Under the pieces are notes generated by a model. It was not told where the DNA came from, made no database searches, and saw only the letters and a program-made list of their open reading frames with translations. Shown one piece after another: positions 60,712 to 64,000 of a stretch of DNA of 64,000 bases (within the stretch, counting starts at the first letter, position 1; each line of letters starts with the position of its first letter). This DNA is from Desulfosarcina cetonica JCM 12296 (lineage in GTDB: Bacteria; Desulfobacterota; Desulfobacteria; Desulfobacterales; Desulfosarcinaceae). The stretch covers positions 1-64,000 of the forward strand of contig NZ_BBCC01000001.1 of the NCBI RefSeq assembly GCF_001311845.1, in the 5' to 3' direction. A program made the position numbers and the translations under genes.

Positions 60712-61623
60712 ATGGATATCTGGCAGTTGCACATTTTCTGCAAGGTCGTGGACCTGAAAAGCTTTTCACGGGCCGGACGCGCCGTGCACCTCTCCCAACC
60801 GACGGTCTCCAGCCACATCAAGGATCTTGAAGACCATTTCGATTGTCGGTTGATTGACCGCTTGGCCAAGGAAGCCCTGCCCACCAAAGCTGGCCGTCTG
60901 CTTTACCGCTATGCCAAACGGATCCTGGCCCTGCGTGACGAAACCGAAAGTGCCATGGCCGAGTTCAAGGGCAAGGTCAAAGGCAGCCTCGACCTGGGCG
61001 GCAGCACCATCCCCGGCGCCTTTGTTCTGCCGGCGATCATCGGTGCATTCACGACCCGTTTTCCGGAAGTCAACGTCAGCCTGACCATCGCCGACACGCG
61101 CCAGATCATCGAAGCGATCCTTGACGGGGACCTCGAACTGGGCGTTGTCGGGGCCATCGCCGATATGACCGCCATCGCCCAAACCCAATTGGTGGAAGAC
61201 GAAATGTGTCTGGTGGTTCCGGCCAGCCACCCGTGGTCCGGCAGGGAACGGGTCACCCCTCAAGAGCTGTTCAGCGAGGCGTTTATCATTCGTGAAAAGG
61301 GATCGGGAACCCTGAAGTCGATTCAGGCCAGTTTTTTGGAAGCCGGGCTGAATTTTGCCGAGCTCAAGGTGGTGGCCCGCATCGGCAGCACCGAAGCGAT
61401 CCGCCAGGGCATCCGCAACGGCATGGGTGTATCGATTCTGTCCGCCATTGCCGTTTCCGACGATGTGGCCGCGGGCCGCCTGCATACCCTGTCCATCGAG
61501 GGGCTGAACCTCAAACGCGCCTTTTATCTCACCCATCACCAGCATCGGAGCCTCTCCCCGCTGAGTCGTATCTTCATCGACTTCATCAACAGCCAGCCGA
61601 TTTCACCACCCCATCGCAGCTGA
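60712..61623 (+). CDS. LysR-family transcriptional regulator
   Basis: 303 residues. N-terminal winged helix (FCKVVDLKSFSRAGRAVHLS, QPTVSSHIKDLED) and a C-terminal periplasmic-binding-like effector domain (about 90-295). It starts 3 nt after coaD. The target genes and effector are unknown; it resembles the CysB/YeiE branch by general appearance only. Confidence 0.9.
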   Translation: MDIWQLHIFCKVVDLKSFSRAGRAVHLSQPTVSSHIKDLEDHFDCRLIDRLAKEALPTKAGRLLYRYAKRILALRDETESAMAEFKGKVKGSLDLGGSTIPGAFVLPAIIGAFTTRFPEVNVSLTIADTRQIIEAILDGDLELGVVGAIADMTAIAQTQLVEDEMCLVVPASHPWSGRERVTPQELFSEAFIIREKGSGTLKSIQASFLEAGLNFAELKVVARIGSTEAIRQGIRNGMGVSILSAIAVSDDVAAGRLHTLSIEGLNLKRAFYLTHHQHRSLSPLSRIFIDFINSQPISPPHRS

Positions 61624-61677
61624 ACGGCCACTTAAACGTGCCAATTGCGCACCAAAATGATGGCAACCAGAAACAGG

Positions 61678-62493
61678 TCAATCGATCGTCAGAAGACCAC
61701 AGCCCTCGGCTTGGGAGGCCACGTGCAGTTGGATGGCGTTGCCGTTGAGCGCCCGGCTCACCGCTGCGTGGGCCTTTTGGGAGGTATTGTTGGCTTCGCT
61801 GAGATGGGCCAGCACCACATGCTGAAGCCTGGCATGGAGCAGTTCGGTCAGTAAAAGCGCCGCATCCTCATTGGATAGATGGCCGCTGCGGCCGCGGATG
61901 CGCTGTTTCAGGGGCCATGGGTAGGGTCCGTCGATCAGCATCTGCGGATCGTGGTTGGCTTCGAGGACCAGCAGATCACAGGCCTCCAGATGGGTTCGGA
62001 CCATGCCGGTAACCACCCCCAGGTCGGTGGCCATGCCGATTTTGACGCCATGGCCGGTAATGGTGAAACCGGCGGGGTCCTCGGCGTCATGGGAAATGGA
62101 AAACGGATGAATGTTCAGTTCGCCAACCGGGAACGACTCACCACAAACAAACGGTCTCACCCGGGCCAGGCGGCCCACGGTGTTCTCGCATGCCTGCAGC
62201 GTGGCGTCATTGATATGCACGGGGAGGTCGAAGCGCCGGGACAGGACCCCCACCCCCTGGATGTGATCGGCATGTTCATGGGACACCAGGATGGCATCCA
62301 GTTGCTTTGGATCCAAGCCGTTGGCTGACATCCGACGCTGAATCTCCTTGCCGGAAAGACCGGCATCGATCAGAATCGAGGTCCGGCCGTCGGATACGTA
62401 GGTCGCATTGCCCCGGCTGCCACTGGCCAGGACACACACCGAGAGCCGAAATTTTTCGCGCCGCACGACGCCATCATTCCCCCCGATGGCCAT
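61678..62493 (-). CDS. Metallo-beta-lactamase fold hydrolase (YycJ/WalJ-like)
   Basis: 271 residues. Metal ligands HEHADH at about 66-71, further ligands in FSISHDAEDP and MATDLG, and GRSGHLSN near the C-terminus identify the WalJ/YycJ group of probable exonuclease or phosphodiesterase enzymes. A TTG at 62499 overlaps the dut stop, but the ATG at 62493 is the more usual choice. Convergent with the lysR gene. Confidence 0.9.
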   Translation of the reverse strand: MAIGGNDGVVRREKFRLSVCVLASGSRGNATYVSDGRTSILIDAGLSGKEIQRRMSANGLDPKQLDAILVSHEHADHIQGVGVLSRRFDLPVHINDATLQACENTVGRLARVRPFVCGESFPVGELNIHPFSISHDAEDPAGFTITGHGVKIGMATDLGVVTGMVRTHLEACDLLVLEANHDPQMLIDGPYPWPLKQRIRGRSGHLSNEDAALLLTELLHARLQHVVLAHLSEANNTSQKAHAAVSRALNGNAIQLHVASQAEGCGLLTID

Positions 62494-62495
62494 GG

Positions 62496-62963
62496 TCAAC
62501 GGCCCGTATGCCCGAAGCCGCCGGTACTGCGGTCGGTTTCATCCAGCCGGTCAACCACGTTGATACGGGCACGCCAGACTTTCTGAATGACCATCTGGGC
62601 GATACGGTCGCCGCGTTTGATCGTTACCGCGTCCGGTCCCAAATTGATCAGCCCGATTTTGACTTCCCCCCGATAATCGGCATCAATCGTACCCGGTGCG
62701 TTGATGATGCCGATACCATGTTTGACGGCCAAGCCGCTACGGGGTCGGATCTGGGCCTCGAACCCATCGGGAAAGGCCATGGCAAAACCGGTGGGCACCA
62801 AATGGATCGCTCCTGGGGAGAGCACCAAATCTTCCTCCAAGGCGGCACAGATATCCATGCCGGCGCTGCTTGCCGTCATGTAACGGGGCAACGGCAGATC
62901 ACGGTTTTTCTCGCCATCCAGTCTTTGAAAAGCAACATTTACGGCAGGGTGCATGACAACCAT
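62496..62963 (-). CDS. dut: Deoxyuridine 5'-triphosphate nucleotidohydrolase
   Basis: Trimeric dUTPase, 155 residues. All five motifs are visible: [33 protein letters not shown] and [10 protein letters not shown]. It removes dUTP and supplies dUMP, complementing the dCMP deaminase at 21003. A second ATG at 62954 is possible. Intact. Confidence 0.96.
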   Translation of the reverse strand: MVVMHPAVNVAFQRLDGEKNRDLPLPRYMTASSAGMDICAALEEDLVLSPGAIHLVPTGFAMAFPDGFEAQIRPRSGLAVKHGIGIINAPGTIDADYRGEVKIGLINLGPDAVTIKRGDRIAQMVIQKVWRARINVVDRLDETDRSTGGFGHTGR

Positions 62964-63021
62964 TCAAATCCGTAGCTGGGAATTGGTGAAATCAAACCAT
63001 CGGCAGCCCAAGCGCACCCCG

Positions 63022-64000
63022 TTAAACGTGCAGCAGCACTTCCGGATTGATACGATCGGCTTGGGGGCCAAGCATGGTCAGCGCCGGGCTTCCGCTGGAC
63101 CATAAGGCGTTGGCCAGGGAGAGAATGTCGGCGGACGTCACCGCATCGATCTGATCGATGACCGTCTGCATGGGGATATCGTCCCCAAAGTAGCATTCGT
63201 TCTGCGCCAGGCGCATCATCTGACTGTCCGGGCTCTCCTCGGCCATGAGCAAATTTCCTTCGGTGAACGCTTGGCATCGCGCAGGACCTCCTCGGGAACC
63301 GGCTCGTCTTTGAGTTTTTGAAGTTCCTGCATGATCAACGACAGACATTGGGCCACATCCTGCGGGGTGACGCCGGTGTAGATCCCCAGCATGCCGGTAT
63401 CGGCATAGGAGGTGAGGAACGAATAAATCGTATAGGCCAGCCCGCGTTCTTCCCGCACGGTCTGAAAAAGGCGCGAACTCATATTCCCGCCTAAAATGGT
63501 GTTGAGCAGGGAAGCGGCATACCGGCGTGGATCATGCACCGACACCCCGGGCATGCCCAGGCAGATATGGGCTTGTTCCAGATCCCGGTGACGCGTGATG
63601 ATCGCGTGGCCGTCGGCAGGCGTCGTGCGCGGAGCAAATCCATTGCCAGGGGTAATTGCGGAAAAAAAGGGGGCGGTCAGATCGACGATGCGGTCATGGG
63701 CCACATTGCCGGCCACGGCGATCACGATCCGGTCGGGTTGGTACAGGCGTCCGAAAAAATGCCGGAGGATCTGGCTGTCAAACCCGAGGATATTCTCCCG
63801 TGCGCCCAAAATGGAGCGCCCCAGGGGATGATTCCCCCACAAGGCGGGTCCCATCATGGTGTGGACCCACTCCTCAGGGGTATCATCGACCATCCCGATT
63901 TCCTGGAAAATCACCGGCCGCTCGCGTGCGACCTCTCGCTCGTCAAAGACCGAATTGAGAAAAATATCGGAAAGGATATCCACCATGGTGGCGAACTGGC
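63022..64000 (-). CDS. M16-family zinc peptidase, C-terminal part (partial), one frame break
   Basis: About 326 residues are visible; the N-terminus with the HxxEH zinc motif lies beyond the right edge. FDEREVARERPVIFQEIGM includes the conserved downstream Glu region of the motif, and GGNMSSRLFQTVREERGLAY and YTGVTP are typical of the second homologous half. One base is lost near 63266-63269 (DAKRFTEGNLLMAEES expected). It is followed by dut 58 nt downstream. Confidence 0.9.

Overview
The window is about 64 kb of one bacterial chromosome, densely packed with core genes and without prophage, insertion sequence, rRNA or CRISPR. Gene content points to Desulfobacterota (former Deltaproteobacteria), most likely Desulfobacterales: an HdrA-type FAD/Fe-S protein, many sigma-54 type regulators, a Gln-tRNA transamidation route (gatB), a bifunctional Rel, an archaeal-type ProRS, beta-oxidation genes and LpxC/BamD of a Gram-negative envelope. 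The lineage is inferred from gene families and order; no marker gene was compared by alignment.

Layout. 1-632 (minus) is the start of an HdrA-like gene, divergent from a PAS/sigma-54 regulator (1283-2632). A bidirectional terminator separates that from dnaK (minus, to 4662). Then come a small lipoprotein, an enoyl-CoA hydratase (minus), gatB, a CsgG-like/VCBS-repeat protein, another lipoprotein, an outer-membrane porin (minus) with three direct repeats in its leader, and gltX followed by tRNA-Gln (minus). From 14657 to 31897 nearly everything is on the plus strand: rpmF - acyl-CoA dehydrogenase - fabG - acpP - fabF, then rpiB - glyA - dCMP deaminase, then nrdR - ribD - ribE - ribBA - ribH - nusB - metallo-hydrolase - ispG - proS - rel. 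From 31901 to 35241 (minus): rpmB, DUF523, bamD, trxA and an EAL-HDOD protein. Next are purN (plus), a TraB-family membrane protein (minus), and a MoxR-type AAA+/VWA pair with a small partner (plus, 37711-41743). A minus-strand block (49762 to 41794) carries comM, a peptide-type solute-binding protein, a hybrid histidine kinase, an aminotransferase and a COG2509 FAD protein. A MarR regulator (plus) is followed by a hydroxyacyl-CoA dehydrogenase/enoyl-CoA hydratase fusion and a thiolase (minus). lpxC - DUF4390 - ntrY-like - ntrX-like - rsmD - coaD - lysR (plus) follow, and the window ends in yycJ-like hydrolase, dut and an M16 peptidase (minus, cut by the window edge).

The most striking technical property is that about 31 frame breaks, nearly all one-base deletions in short homopolymers, interrupt 22 otherwise intact, conserved genes (four in glyA alone). 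I read these as sequencing or assembly errors, not gene decay, and give each such gene as one CDS with the break position. The most interesting biological signals are: a 105-nt element before nrdR whose 25-bp stem pairs without a break only in the plus-strand RNA; paired direct repeats with identical 15-bp spacing overlapping the -35 regions of both the marR gene and the thiolase/beta-oxidation operon; an NtrX-like regulator whose GAFTGA loop is destroyed; an acyl-CoA dehydrogenase sitting where plsX-fabH-fabD usually lie in a fab operon; and a binding protein directly coupled to a hybrid sensor kinase without transporter genes.
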